Part shown: positions 1 to 12,151 of the stretch, in pieces
How the letters are laid out: the number at the start of each line of letters is the position of its first letter
How positions within the stretch are numbered: the first letter of the stretch is position 1
DNA from: Lojkania enalia
Lineage: Eukaryota; Ascomycota; Dothideomycetes; Pleosporales
Length of the DNA stretch: 64,000 nucleotides
Assembly: GCA_010094045.1 (NCBI GenBank)
Contig: ML986622.1
Coordinates: 62,001 to 126,000, forward strand
Direction: 5' to 3'
Notes under the pieces: model-generated
Told to the model about the DNA's origin: nothing
The model's database searches: none
The model's input: the letters and a program-made list of their open reading frames with translations, nothing else
Program-made: the position numbers and the translations under genes

Positions 1-460
1 CAGCATGTCCTCGTCAAAGCTGCCGCACGCAAGCCCTCGGCTGGCGTCCCGTCCCGCAAAGTTGGCGTATGGGCCACCCGGACCGTAAAAGTTCCTCCCA
101 GCCGTGACGTCGAACACGCGGCCACGGACCGCCAGATACACTGGCATATCGTTCTGGCCATTGTAAGGGAACAGCTCTGGCGGGGTGAAGGTGCGGAACA
201 CCGTGGGCGGTGGAGCCCTGGGGAGTGTCTGCGGCTTTGCGGGCTTCAGGCGGAGGTATACCAGGAAGACGAAGAGCGAGAGAAGAATCAGGTTGACGGG
301 CGTGACTGGGGATGCCCTGTGAAGCATATTTGTCAATTCGACGAGTTCTGATAGAAAAATCGTGAGGACGCTTACGCCTCGGTGGCTAGCGGAGGGGAAG
401 TAGCTGGAGGGATTAGCGAGTGTTTCTGAAGAATGAGAGAGTGTCCTTACCGTCTGCCAT
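1..460 (-). CDS. dap1: Dap1-like cytochrome b5/steroid-binding-domain membrane protein, 5' part (3' end outside window)
   Basis: The visible exons are 460-451 and 347-1, with a 103-base GT..AG intron at 450-348; the gene runs off the left edge. The N-terminus has a hydrophobic segment (TPVNLILLSLFVFLVYL, about residues 19-35) that would anchor it in a membrane. The start of a cytochrome b5-like fold follows: FTPPELFPYNG, then VYLAVRGRVFDVT, GPGGPYANFAGRDASR and the beginning of SFDEDML. This order matches Dap1 and the membrane-associated progesterone receptor family, which bind haem and support ER cytochrome P450 enzymes in sterol synthesis (family knowledge). The start is the first ATG that, after splicing, joins this frame. 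Only about 119 residues are visible, so the C-terminal part of the domain cannot be checked. Confidence 0.85.
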
Positions 461-2191
461 TGTCAGAAGTTGTCGTGATAGTCTACGTAGAAGTCCGTAG
501 CGTGCGTAAGGTGTTGGGGGTAGTTGTCGGCTAGGGAAAGGCGGCGGCGGGAGACACGCAGTGCGGGGTGGCGGCGTGAATTTGAATGATGCAACCCCGA
601 ACGGCTGACGGCAAACACCACCACTAAGAACTGGACCCCATACCAGCCCCGTCGGCTCAGTGAGGGGCCAGTCTTTTGTCATCCTCCATTTTCGGCTTCT
701 GCCAGTCTGATATTGTATCTACACCCCTGAACACAAGACTCCTATTTGGGGGGCAGCCGAGTGAGCGGACGTGAAAGGGAGTGCAGATTCATGCGATATC
801 TTTGCCCTCCGCCCGGTGCTGTCGAGCGCCATAAAGGGCACACTGCACGGCAACCAGCGCCGAACTGACACTCGAGAGCACCATTGCCATCCTCATAACT
901 TACAAGTACATTCGAAGCGGTCGCCGGTTAAGCTTAACACGGCGCAACACCAAGCCGTCTCCCCTCGTTCTGAAACGCCGACTTTGGGCCTGAAACGCTG
1001 CAAAGCAAATCACATCACCTGTACAGGCGGCCGTCTACTCGTCGACAACCACTCAAGTCTCTGCTGCGTAGAAACATATTTGTTCGTCTCTGTCGAACCG
1101 TCACTAGCGCTCTTGAGTCACTCCGACGATAACCCTCGGTGGCGGCGACACACGCAGCTTCAACGGGGTACAAGTGCTTGCTGCTGCGCCTCGAAATATC
1201 GTCACCCCTGCCCTCCTGCTGTCACCCCCGAGATCTAATCCTGCGACCCTTTAGCTCGGGGCGTTCCCGGTTCCTGCATTCTGTGAGCTGTTGCTCTTCC
1301 CTTCTTTTGGCATTATCCGTCCTTCGCCTTTCACGTTATATCAAAATAACAGCAGTCACTACGCGCGACAGGTTCAAGCCTGTCCTTTCCATTATAGATT
1401 CATTGGTATGTATACCTTCCAACTCTTCTTCGTGTCTTCGATTCTCCTTAGCTCGTCTCCCTCGGAATCCCTAAGCTGCGGATCACGGCCTTATTCTTTG
1501 GACCCTGTATTTGCATTCCGCTCCTATCCGGCAGCCGTCTTCTCAAAAATGCCGATACTTCCACCGTCGAACGACACAGCAACCACCCTCTACAGACCAC
1601 TCTCATTACCGCAACATAGTAGTTCATGTCATCGGCCCAGACACCTCACCTTATGTTTCGCTGAGAAAGCCACGGAAATGGGTGCTCACCTTGTTTGGTG
1701 CTTCTCTCCATTATTGCTCCGCTTGCTATGTGCCTTGATGGTGCTCCACCTATCTCTGTAGTTACGAACCTGGTTTTGATTTATTATTTATTAATTTAGT
1801 TTTTTTGGAATTTTTTTCAATTTTTTTTTTTTTTTCTCTCTTTCTCCCATGCTACTTCATGGGCAATCTGGTACCTGTTCCGCTCTTCGGCGCATCGAGA
1901 AAGGTCAACGCCATGGTGACGGTCCCTCGTCACCAACTAGCGAAGCCCCTAAACGTAGTTGCCGCCGAAAACCGGAGTAGAAGACAAGCCATCAAGAAAA
2001 CCTACAAAAAAGAAAGCATTGGAAACCAAGGCACTAGAATCCGAATCCGGTGTTGAAAAGCCCGCAGTAAATCCTTCTTTGGATCCGCCAGCTCAGGGAT
2101 AAATTTTAACCGTCTCCTTGCTTTGGTATTTTGAATTGATTTGCTTACCGGCCGAGCATTTTGCTAATCAACGCTAAATACAGGCTGAATC
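461..2191. other. Gene-free stretch: promoters and probable long leader of the next gene
   Basis: No open frame here resembles a protein family. The stretch is strongly pyrimidine-rich from about 1250 to 1860, with T runs at about 1800-1835, as often seen before fungal start codons. A GTATGT at 1406 and a branch/acceptor pair ending at 2183 (CTAAAT..CAG, nine bases before the ATG at 2192) would fit a leader intron of about 780 bases. That intron is inferred only. Confidence 0.4.
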
Positions 2192-4111
2192 ATGTGGAAG
2201 CGATTCCAGAGTTCGGGTCGGGAGAAAGAGAAGCAAATTGGGAACCCGGTCCTCGTTGAAACAACCTACGACGAAGACCAGCTTAGGCATATTCCTAGTG
2301 TTTCTGACGCCCAAAATGCCAATTATCAGCCAAATGCGCAATCTCCTGGTGCCGCACCCCCCTCGTAAGCAACTCTATCTTTATGCCATCCCAGCTTCAC
2401 TAATAAGGACAGTAACACCCTATCTCCTCATGACCCTCATGAGTATCGAGCATCAGAAATTCCGACAGTCTCTTCAATATACTCTCAGCCTTCACCTGAA
2501 ATAAGATTTGACTACAATCGTCAGCCCTCTCCCGGGGACGACTTCCGTGACGTTTCGCCGCCTTCGTCACCCGAGCCAGAACAAGACCGCTTTCCCAATC
2601 AGCCAAGACGATTTCGCTCCATGCGCGATGTATCTCCCGTCGATGAAAATCGGGGCCAAGATCGTGACGCAGCTCAAACTACTAGCAACATTCCTGTTCT
2701 TCGAAAAGCACCGCCTAGCCTTAGAGGCTCGCAGTCGCAGACAACCCAAAAATTCTGGGGAGGAAAAGTAGCACCCAACAGCAAAGTTCGGTGGGATGAA
2801 TACTCTGGCGAACCGACCTCCGGATCGACAGGTAAAGCTGGACAAGTCAGTCCAGGATCATATATTCCGCCTAGCTCTGAACGACGGCCCATGGGGTATC
2901 ATGTTTCGGTAAGTGGCCCGCAAGACCATTTGAAGAAGTCAACGGCCTCGGAGCGGGGGAATCGTTTCGGGACCAAGACTCCACCCATGGACACGACAGT
3001 CAAGCCTCGCGAGCCCTGGAAAGGAGCTAGCGGTCGGGCGCAGATCGTGCAGCCGCTCAAAGACCAGCGCGCAAAGCAACCACTAAACTTAGAGCGAAAA
3101 AGAGAATTTAGAAAATCTGTTGTGCCCGGGGATGCTGTTTCGAATTCTTCTACGGACACGGCTAGACGCACCCCTGCCGGGGCTGACACTACACCTGTCG
3201 CAGAAAGCCGAGAAGAGCTTGACGGCCTTGACACTCAGGACGACCCCATTAAACCCATCGTCCCGCTCAAAGTTGGGAAAAATTCTCCACCCAGAACTCT
3301 GACTTCTCCCATTTCGCCGCGTGACTTGGCAAACCAGGCCCCATACTCATATCCCAGCCCTATCACGCCGACCAATAATCAGCCATTGTCTCCAACAGGG
3401 AATAAGCAGGAGGGATCGAAGGCGGATTCATCGCAGTATTCGACGCCATCGAACACCAAGGTGGTCCGGAAGTCGACCGAGGGCACACCCAGATCAACGT
3501 CAAGTCACGACAACGGGCCAGTCAGCCGATTCAGCTGGACCACTTACAACACGAACACAACGTATCAGCAATCTCCACCGCCCTCTCCGCCACCCCCCCT
3601 CCCGACTCAGGATCCGATTCCTGTTGCTCGGTCAATCCTCAATCGTCGACGCCCAATTCCCTCCTCGGACAAAGCTACTATCCGCAAACCAGTCACGCCA
3701 ACTACTGCCCGACCCCACATCATGGTATCTGATCCTCCTTCTCCACGTCCTGATTCCACTTTCTCCACCAATACCCAAAAGGCTCTGCCCCGTCCACCAA
3801 CGGAGTTGAGCGCTGCCGATCACATTGACATTCTCGAAGCCCAAATGAGTGACCTACGCCTTCGGCGCTCCAATGTTAATCGCCTTCTCCAGGACCTGAA
3901 CAAGCAAGCGCCTCCAAACCCAATGCTAACGGATTTTCGACGAATGAGGCTAGTGGAGCAGCGCAAGAAAGATTTTGAATATGAGTTGGCTGAGATTAGG
4001 AGGGAGGAGCATGACGTTGGATTGAAGCTACATCGGGCATGGAGGAAAAGGGAAAGGGATGATCCGAATGGGAGCGAAAGCGCCATTTGGATTAGACGAG
4101 TCACCCGATGA
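2192..4111 (+). CDS. Serine/proline-rich protein with C-terminal coiled coil, function unknown
   Basis: Exons 2192-2364 and 2413-4111 give about 623 residues. The 48-base intron has GTAAGC, an ACTAAT branch and an acceptor at 2412. An acceptor at 2394 would also keep frame but leaves an implausible 30-base intron. The ATG at 2192 (MWKRFQSSGREKEK) sits in a continuous frame into the long exon. The body is low-complexity and disordered, rich in Ser, Pro, Thr and Arg with many SP/TP sites, for example the PPPSPPPPLP stretch. The last 100 or so residues are ordered and charged: HIDILEAQMSDLRLRR, then FEYELAEIRREEHDVG and HRAWRKRER, which look like a helical coiled coil. I recognise no catalytic domain. 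It resembles conserved hypothetical proteins of filamentous ascomycetes, perhaps a scaffold; that is inference. Confidence 0.8.
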
Positions 4112-5001
4112 CGGGCCGAACCCAGATTTGAGTCCAACAGTTGTGGTGATTTCGTTGATGGTCGAAGTGCTTGGGCTAGGATCGGAGTAGGTCCTCCTGG
4201 CTCTAAACCATCCCGACTGCGCGTTGAAGGTAGATCACAGCGTATGGTATTCAGATGTGGCTAATGAGGGCAATGATTTCCTTGTCGTTTATTTTGCTGC
4301 ATTCAATGGTGTTGAGCGACTAGATACCTTTTTCCTTCTTCACTTTGCCTTTTCTTGTATTCAATACTGATAACCTTGACCTAATAAGACTATCCAGAAT
4401 CTCCAATGATGTTTGCAAAACTTGAAGCTTACGTTATTAGTACTATGGCAGGATAGTCGGCTCCATCGGGATGGCTCGGCACCTTAGCTTGATGACTACA
4501 CCTTAGCATTTAACGACTACTTCTCTTGGAGAAGGCTGTGGTACCGAACCTGTCGCAAAAACCGTCCGATATCCAATCACATGTCGAGACGCAGTTACGA
4601 GTGAGATACTAGCCTCGATTGTGAAGACGGCTCTCAGCCATCTCCTGTTGCTGATGTATTCAACCGAGCCGGACATGTGAGATGCAAGACTTAAATCCGT
4701 CCTTCTGCCAAGTCGCCGAGTGCATAATAATCACCCAACATTCATAAACGCAGCTTCCTCGCATCATTGCATTTATCCACACATTTCTATCGCGCGCATA
4801 TCGACAGGTCTCCTCACATTTTTCCGTACCCATTTGTTCCTTCTTACGGATCGTTGAAATCTCGCTAGAATGGTGCGGAAAAGGCCTGTGGGAGCCCACA
4901 GGGAACTGTAGTTATCCAGCTAACTATGCAAGCGCTCTACCAAGAGATACAAGAACTACATCAATGAATGGCCATTGGCTGGTAACTATTGAAGTCACAA
5001 A
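4112..5001. other. Gene-free stretch between convergent genes
   Basis: This holds the 3' flanks of the coiled-coil protein and of the minus-strand regulator. I see no RNA gene, repeat or supported coding frame in it. Confidence 0.5.
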
Positions 5002-7469
5002 TTATGCTTTTGTCGGAACAAGACCGTCGAGCTGAGGCATGATTTCTAGGGCCTTGCTGTCCAAAGTCCAATTATTCAAATCACCGACAATGTTCTCAAA
5101 CAAAGGAGTCATTCGCGTACAGCCCGCCTCGATATCCCAGTAATGGCAGGCATCATCCGCATATGGCCAATTTATATGCACAAACCCAAAAAAGGCACCT
5201 ACGGCGTAATCCGTAGGATGCTGATAGAGATGTTGGCGTAGCTGTGGCCTAGCTGAAATCAGAGACGACGGCAAGAGCAACAATTCATAGATCCGACTTA
5301 CCAAGGGAGGAGGTCGACTAGGATATCATATGGCGTACATTCCGGCCTAGCTATTGGCATCAGCCACTCTGGCATTGTGTTCGTATGCTCAACACTCGGC
5401 CAAATAAGCCACTAGAGGTGAATCAATTAGATGTCACCCAGGTTCGCCTAGGATATACTTACACGCATCATTTTAGTCAAAAGATATGTTGAGGCAAGTC
5501 GGAGGGGCATGGGAGCGGTAGGGAAGAATTTGTTGACAATTCGCGATGACCATGTTGGAACGGATTGTTCGTCTTGCGGATCCACAAACCCCAAAAGGAT
5601 TGTGTCGACATCAATTTCATTCCGCCCAAATATCTGCGACTCGCTCCACCCATTGGCAAGAAGCTCTCGCTTTGTCCTTCGATAAAAGGCGCAGTCGAAG
5701 ACGAGTTTACTAAGCTCGCTCATATCTCTAGAATTGATTGGTATGGCACCGTTTACGTCTCGATTCGATGACAAAGAAAGAGCAGGCTGGCTTTGCTCTC
5801 GACTGTAGGAATGATCAGTCTCAATTCTCGCTTCTGGAATTACGATGTTTACCCACCTCTCGTCTCGCGGAGAGCTATTGTATGAGGAAGCTATAAGGCC
5901 TTGGCCTGTTCCGAGATACGGCTCGCCCTCATCGGTGCCCACGGAGTCCCGTTTCGACAAAGGAAGATGATGCCCATGGGCATCCTAATTTTGATAAATA
6001 TGGGATATAACATTACCACTTGCCTCACTTACCTGAAGAGATTTCTTGATTTCATCTGCTGAATGGTGCGCAAAGCCATTCTTCTCCAACTCACTCGCCC
6101 AACTTGCAGCCGTTGCTCGGTTAGGTGCCATGGCTAGTAAAGAGACAATTGATTTCATATCATCCAACTCCTTCGCCAATCTTCGGACATGGGCTCTCAA
6201 CTGCGTGGTGGTCTTCCCATCTTCGGCAACATCATAGACACAACACAGGTTTTTTGACTGGCAGGTGTTGCACTTCGGCCGAACTCCGTCGCACTAGGTT
6301 ACTTTTCAGGCGAGCGCTCTTGTGATCTTAGAAAGGAATTACACACCTTCGATTTCCGCTTTCTACAGCTTTCGCACGCTATGGAAGTAATCTTTCCTCG
6401 AGGTGTCCGAAGCGCATAAGTGCCTGTAATTGGTGACTGGTGCTGGGCTCTCGAGTTCGCAGTCCCCCCAAAGCCTTGCTTAGGGGCTAGTGGTGCTTTA
6501 TGGTTCGCAATCGCCGATGTAGGCTGCGCTCGAAGTAGGAGGGCCGAGACAGATGAGGTATCGAGGTGGAGAGGACTTTGGTTATGATTCCAAGCGATCG
6601 GCTCCTGGCTATTATTTTGTTGTTAGCCCTATTCATCTCTTGGGAAAGAAATATCTCAGGAGTTTGGCCCCAAAAATTCTCCATGCCCGATAGGTGTTGC
6701 GAGAAGAGAGGGCCATGTCCTCGGTCTAAGTTTGTCCTCACGATATAGAACTGGTATCAAGACTAATTCCAGAGCGCCCGTTTGGTACACTGTCCTGGAA
6801 TTGACATTCAGCCACTTGGATACTACCATTCGAGCCTGTCTCAGTGGAAAGGATGGAGTATGGCAGTATGGATTTTAGCCTGACAAGATTCTTTTGAACA
6901 TGAATCACAACAAATCGTTGTCACGGATTGTTAGCAGCTTTTTAGATGCTTTGGCTATCCAGACTTGCTACTCTCCGGAGCTCGGGTAGGAATACAATTA
7001 CAGGGTTTCCAGATTCCCTCCCGATAGAAAAGCTGCATTTTGTTCTTGGAACTGGGGATACTCGTTATGGGGAGGCACTTCAGTGCTGAAGCGGCAACAC
7101 GAGGACAAAGCCTAAGGTTCGTGTCGATTGTTCCAGTCTCGCCTTTCCAAGTATCCTCTGGTCCCACCGGAATAACTTTGAGGAAACGAAACAGATATAT
7201 TCTTACCTATTGAAAGCATGCGAATGCATCACTGCTGCCGAAGCACGGCGCATCATTTGAGGGATCGAGCCCTCATGCGGTATCGCATCCTCTAGGCTAG
7301 TTTGCAGATTACTCTCATACCAATAATTCACACCTGGAAGGATCGTTAGCTGCAAAGAAGCACCATTCTACATACATAGAGGCTTACCTGGAGAAGACGT
7401 CGCCGAATCCGGAGGCATGAAGGCAAGCATCTCTTCAGATGCTTCATTCAAGTCAGGAGATATGCTCAT
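5002..7469 (-). pseudogene. Zn2Cys6 transcription factor with DUF3425-type C-terminus, broken by a 1-base frameshift
   Basis: Nine exons can be read in consistent splice phase: 7469-7388, 7333-7207, 7085-7002, 6879-6742, 6608-6347, 6294-6033, 5984-5463, 5411-5302 and 5248-5002. The product would be about 610 residues. The cluster spans the exon 5/6 junction: CESCRKRKSK joins CDGVRPKCNTC, with six cysteines in canonical spacing. A linker and helix follow (TTTQLRAHVRRLAKELDD), then the C-terminal region typical of DUF3425 regulators: WLIWPS, then LLPWPQLRQHLYQHP and FGFVHINWPY. The zinc-cluster frame meets a stop just after its last cysteine, at about 6236-6248. The downstream helix is one base out of phase, and no alternative splice site repairs both. 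It is either a recent pseudogene or an assembly base error. The first four exons are inferred from splice signals and phase alone. Family members activate pathway or stress genes; targets are unknown. Confidence 0.72.
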
Positions 7470-10400
7470 CCGTCGGCAAGGGCAAAGTCGATATCTAAAG
7501 ACCCTAGAGTTGATCAGCCCTGCATTTGTCGGGAGCCTACTGTCTATAATGTTTGTAAAGGCGTGGCGCGTAGGTCAACCATTAGAGCGTCTGTCAGCTC
7601 TTACGTTCACAGGCTGCCGACCTTCTCGAATTGGAACAGTTTCAAATGCGTCCCTCACCTAAATGCCAACCAAAGCCGAACGCAGGTCGAGTCTAGCGTT
7701 AGCGATCCACGGTTAACTACCGCGGGGAAATCGGCCTGAGAGGCGACATATTGGCAATGGGCTGAGCGGCGCTTTCCATAGGCGTCGCCAGCAATCCGAG
7801 GCCCCGAACTGGAGTCAATGCTCAGCGACTTTCGCCGGTTCAGACTCAGCATCATCTTGATGTATCCTGTTTCTGCTCCCACTGGTCCCGCACCGCTTTA
7901 CAGATAACACCATCTCACATATGAGTATTGCAAACCCCTTCTTTCCCCTCCTTGATGCTGTTGAAGGCTTTTTCTAGATTCGACTATCCGTGCGTAACTC
8001 CCGAAAGTCAAATTTAACGTTGGTGATGACACTGTACGCTGAGATGTGCCAACTGACATGCGCCATTTACCTTGACGTTCCCTAATTCCGGAAGAGGCGT
8101 CCAAGAGACGGTCTAGACTGCGTAAGATCAAGCTTCTAGCCGTCACCCGGATAGAGTTTACCGTCAACGGTTGCTGGAGGGCACTATCGGCAGAGCAAGT
8201 CCAGTCGGTCCGATGATGTTTGTCTCAGCGGAATTGTTGCACTGCCTCGTTACTCTCTGACGATCCGCATTCAAATTGCGATGCAGCGAACTTATCGTTT
8301 CTAAAGTCAGCGTGACTATTTCTCCTTTGTAATCTTCTCGGCGAGCCTAGTAGTGAAGGAAAAGCTGAAGTATGCATTGACCATTACGCGCCCAGTAATA
8401 GTAATCCGCGCTTCGATCACATGCTAAGTACGACGATGGCGAGTTCCTGCATGCAAATCCATTTATGTATTGTATTGCCACAGCTATTTGCGGGGCTTTA
8501 TCCGGGCCACGGCCTTGAATAAGAGTACCTTTTGAACCTAACTGTATATTCCTCCTCGGTTAGTCATTCATCCCGACAGTAACATGATGGCCCGGCTGTT
8601 TCTTTTCCGCTTTGAAACCCGAAGAAATCAAGAAGCATGAGAGCGCAGGATCGAATAGGAGCCTCTATAAGATGGCTCGACTACATTGGGACTGTACTAC
8701 TGTGCTTCAGTGATGCTCCTGTCCATTACACAGTTTTTGGCGACAACTCATTTTTCTCAACACCCAATTTGCGTACACCGCCGCAGATAGAATGAAACTA
8801 TACTTAGATCATCCATATGTTGTGGGGAGGCTTTAACGAACGTTGGCCAGACGGAAAAGACGAGCGAGCCCTCGGCGGAAAAAAAATAGTAACATAAAGA
8901 CGAAAGTCAACGACGCTAAATTTGAACAGCCTTGCTCCAAGACGGCATTCCACGCCTCCGGATCTGCTATTATGTCTCCGGGTGACCTGCCGCGAGGCTT
9001 CGGCTACTTAAAATGTTGTATTCCCATAGGGATATGCCGCGCGCGAGTTCTTCTATCTTTGCCCATAACTGATGGGATCGTCGTTGGCTCAAAAAATAGT
9101 GTCTCCTTTGTCAGACTCTTGCGTCTCCGACGCCCACGGGATACATCTAAAGGTGTCACTCCATAGCTGGCTAATATTCAGTTTCACGGTTCTTGTTTTG
9201 ATACTTCGAACTTTGCATCTGATCTGCAGCATAGGCGATTCTCCGCGCGAACTCCTACGAGATCAGGTTAGGGCTTGAGACAAGCTCAGGCACCTTTTTG
9301 GGCTACCAGATAATAAGTTGTCACTAGTTTATCATCTAGTCCTGCTCGGATGCTAGTCCTATGTACGTCACCATCTTCAGCCCACGTCTCACGCCATCAT
9401 TCGCGAAACTTGTTGATGTGCCCCCACACCTTCAGATTCCCATCATTCACGTAAAAGGGAAAGGTAGCACTTGGCAAACTTAAATATTCCGTTAGGGACG
9501 CTTTTTTGCTCGCATAAATATTAAGCATCAAGCCGCTGTGGCAAACATCGACCTTTAGAAACGAAGTAATTTGAAAGCTGCAAAGTTTGTTGCCGTGGAT
9601 AGCGCGAGTGCAATATCGCGAAGCTGGTCCTGCTGTCCCTGAGGCTAAAATGATGTTTTCACCATTTATCTCGTCGTAGTTGGGATGAACGATCCGCCAA
9701 CCCCTACTTTGTATAGGCTACTGCTCATGTTGGTAACCGCGGCTGCGTAATGAACTGTCACTGTCACTGTCACTCGGCTTGTCATCCAACATACTTGTAG
9801 GTAGTGAGCATGGCCTATTCGTCCTCGTCCCACAATTCCGCCAACGTTTTGCCACATACGTCCCAATTGTTCGGCTCTGAGTTCCCCATAAACTCCCATC
9901 TTGTCAAATTTAACTCATTATTGATGGGATTGCGTCAGCTCCGCACTGTCTGGTTGGACTTACGTACTCCTAGTAGCACTACTAGGAGTCAGGGTCTCCT
10001 TTAAATCGTTCCATGGATTCTCCCTGATTTGGAAACGTACACGAATGCCGCTATATCCAGCCATTCTAGACAGCATTGGATTTTAGTTGATGATTGGTGT
10101 ATTCATCTAGTAAATCAAGATAGCAGGCCTTGCATCGTAGTGGAAAATCCTTGGACAATGGCATTTTGCACATGTTTGTAGCCCCGACATGTGTACTGGT
10201 GTTCTCGCCGGCATGCGAATCCGAGTCATTGCGATAGATCCCCACGGCGGCCCTCGAAGCCGAACTCTGCAGCCTGTACGCGACGAGGGCTACGAATCAA
10301 TCCCAGGCAGACCCAATGCAGAAACGCCAATTGATCGATTGAACAATTTCGAATAACCCCCCCTCGATAGCGATGATAACGGCGATTGCAACCCCAAAGT

Positions 10401-12151
10401 GGCTTGAAAATGCCCACCTTTTGACGTCGACGTTAATACAGTATCAATTTCTCAACTTTATACGATCTTATCTTATTCTACCTGGGGAACTAGGCGCAGA
10501 CATCCCAAAGGATAAAATACGCAGTAGCTAGCTATGACTTAGTTGCCTCCAAATTAAAATTATATTAGACAATACGACGGGGAACAAAGCCGTTGGTTGT
10601 GAAGAACACTAGGCAGCAGAAGGCCTATTAAGCAAGGGAGGGTAGCTGGCTAGGTAGAATTGATGATACGCTCCCCCATGTATCTAATATATATACCTTG
10701 AGCCTTGATTAAAGGCAGGACTATAGATAGCAGCGTGTTTCTGGCGCACTCCTACAAGGGTGCTATTAAGGAGAGGTGAGCCTGCCTTAGCCCCTTAGTA
10801 GAGCCTCATAGAGGAAAACCCCGCTACCCTCAAAAAATAAAAATAAAACTATACTTGATCGGACAAATCCCCACAGCTTCTAGGGTAGTATTTGAATATC
10901 CGATGATTCCCAATCTACTCCCTGTCTACTTAATCTCTACGCAGAGTGTCGCCCAAGGGATTACAAGGGATACATTCGGCGTGGTATTTGTTGAGGCTTA
11001 GTGATACAAAGTTTCTGTTATCGAGGCAATTACGCAGGACCATTCGAAAAGTATCTCTGATGGTGGCAGACGGTGCGGAAAACCTATGTTCTGTTTGATG
11101 TGGGTGATTGGGTGAAACAGTGACCGAAGTAGGGTCATTGCAGGTAGGTGGCTTTGCTTTCGGCCTCATAAAAAAAAGCACAATTACATATTTCTGTGAT
11201 GGATGTAGTTCAGTCGTATCATTTGGAGCCCGTCACGGCATTTATCGTTTAAGCAGGAGATCATTGTATCTTAGCAGACAATAAAAGGCTTAAGATGAAG
11301 TCTGTATGTTATACTAATAGCATAATTATTATTGTAAGGTATCTGGACGGATGAAGAGGAGAACTGTGTTGATTCCTATTTATTGAGGGCCAAGGAGTTA
11401 TATACTGCCTAATCTCTAGCTCCGCAATATCGAGGCTAGCCCTCGATCGATATCCCGCTACACAGAGCGGTACGATTATGAAGCACGCAAAGATTTTTAT
11501 AGACGGCCAATTTTTGGGGTCCGATCATTTTGGTCTATATATTTGGAACCATACTGCCTCACTTCGTATGCCTAGCATGCTTTTAGGAGTATTCGATATC
11601 ATGAACCACTGTCTTCGTAGGCAACAGATTGAACAAGAGCAACACGCAGGAATTATTGATGCTCTACCTCCTGATCGCTTATTCTGTTGTCTCAAAAAAA
11701 AGTCGTGACTGGCTCTATTACATGTCTAGGTGGAGGTATAAAGTGAGCGATATGCATGTCACGTGATACCAATATATTAACTAAGCTGCCCAGAAAAAGT
11801 TCAGCCATGACTTCACCTGTAGCACTTCCCCCACTTCTCTATCGCAACAGCCACACCAACACCGACACCGCCATCGCTGGTTGGGCTGGTGCCCCTTCTC
11901 TCCCGACGTACGCGCAGCTGCGCATTGCAGGTACCCTCGTCTATCCGCCCTTGCACGCTCTTGCACGCTCTTGCATTCGGTTGCCCGCTGCGGCTCACGC
12001 AGGGTGAGGAACGAGGCGGATAACGCTCGCAGTCAGTTTCAGAAGCATCATCTCACGTCGAAGAGTTACGCACGCTGACGACCACTCATTCCGAGTTGTT
12101 GCATAGGAGTCAGTCAATCGCGCGGAGACAATCCGCACCGATCTCGACATA
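7470..12151. other. Gene-poor 4.7-kb stretch
   Basis: No open frame here has a recognisable domain, plausible exon chain or coding-like composition. The part from about 10440 to 11460 is visibly richer in A/T with many TA and CTAG steps, as seen in decayed repeats, but no transposase, reverse transcriptase or terminal repeat is readable. It includes the perfect inverted repeat at 9966-9989 and a short CACTGT tandem near 9755-9773. The last 400 bases are the likely promoter of the PRP4-type kinase gene. Confidence 0.5.
9966..9989. repeat. Perfect inverted repeat, 11-base arms with 2-base spacer
   Basis: ACTCCTAGTAG is followed by CA and then its exact reverse complement CTACTAGGAGT. It could be a binding site for a dimeric regulator, a small hairpin, or decayed mobile DNA. 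No gene lies within 2 kb on either side. Confidence 0.85.

Noticed and set aside
771..1761. Three overlapping plus-strand open frames of 111-156 codons
   Set aside because: They sit in pyrimidine-rich promoter/leader DNA, contradict one another, and resemble no family.
5002..8167. A second regulator gene upstream of the broken one, or a biosynthetic gene cluster
   Set aside because: The exons at 7002-7469 join in phase to the same regulator, and no polyketide, peptide or terpene synthase is nearby.
11478..11708. 76-codon plus-strand open frame in the gene-poor stretch
   Set aside because: Too short, without splice partners or a known domain; surrounding DNA looks non-coding.
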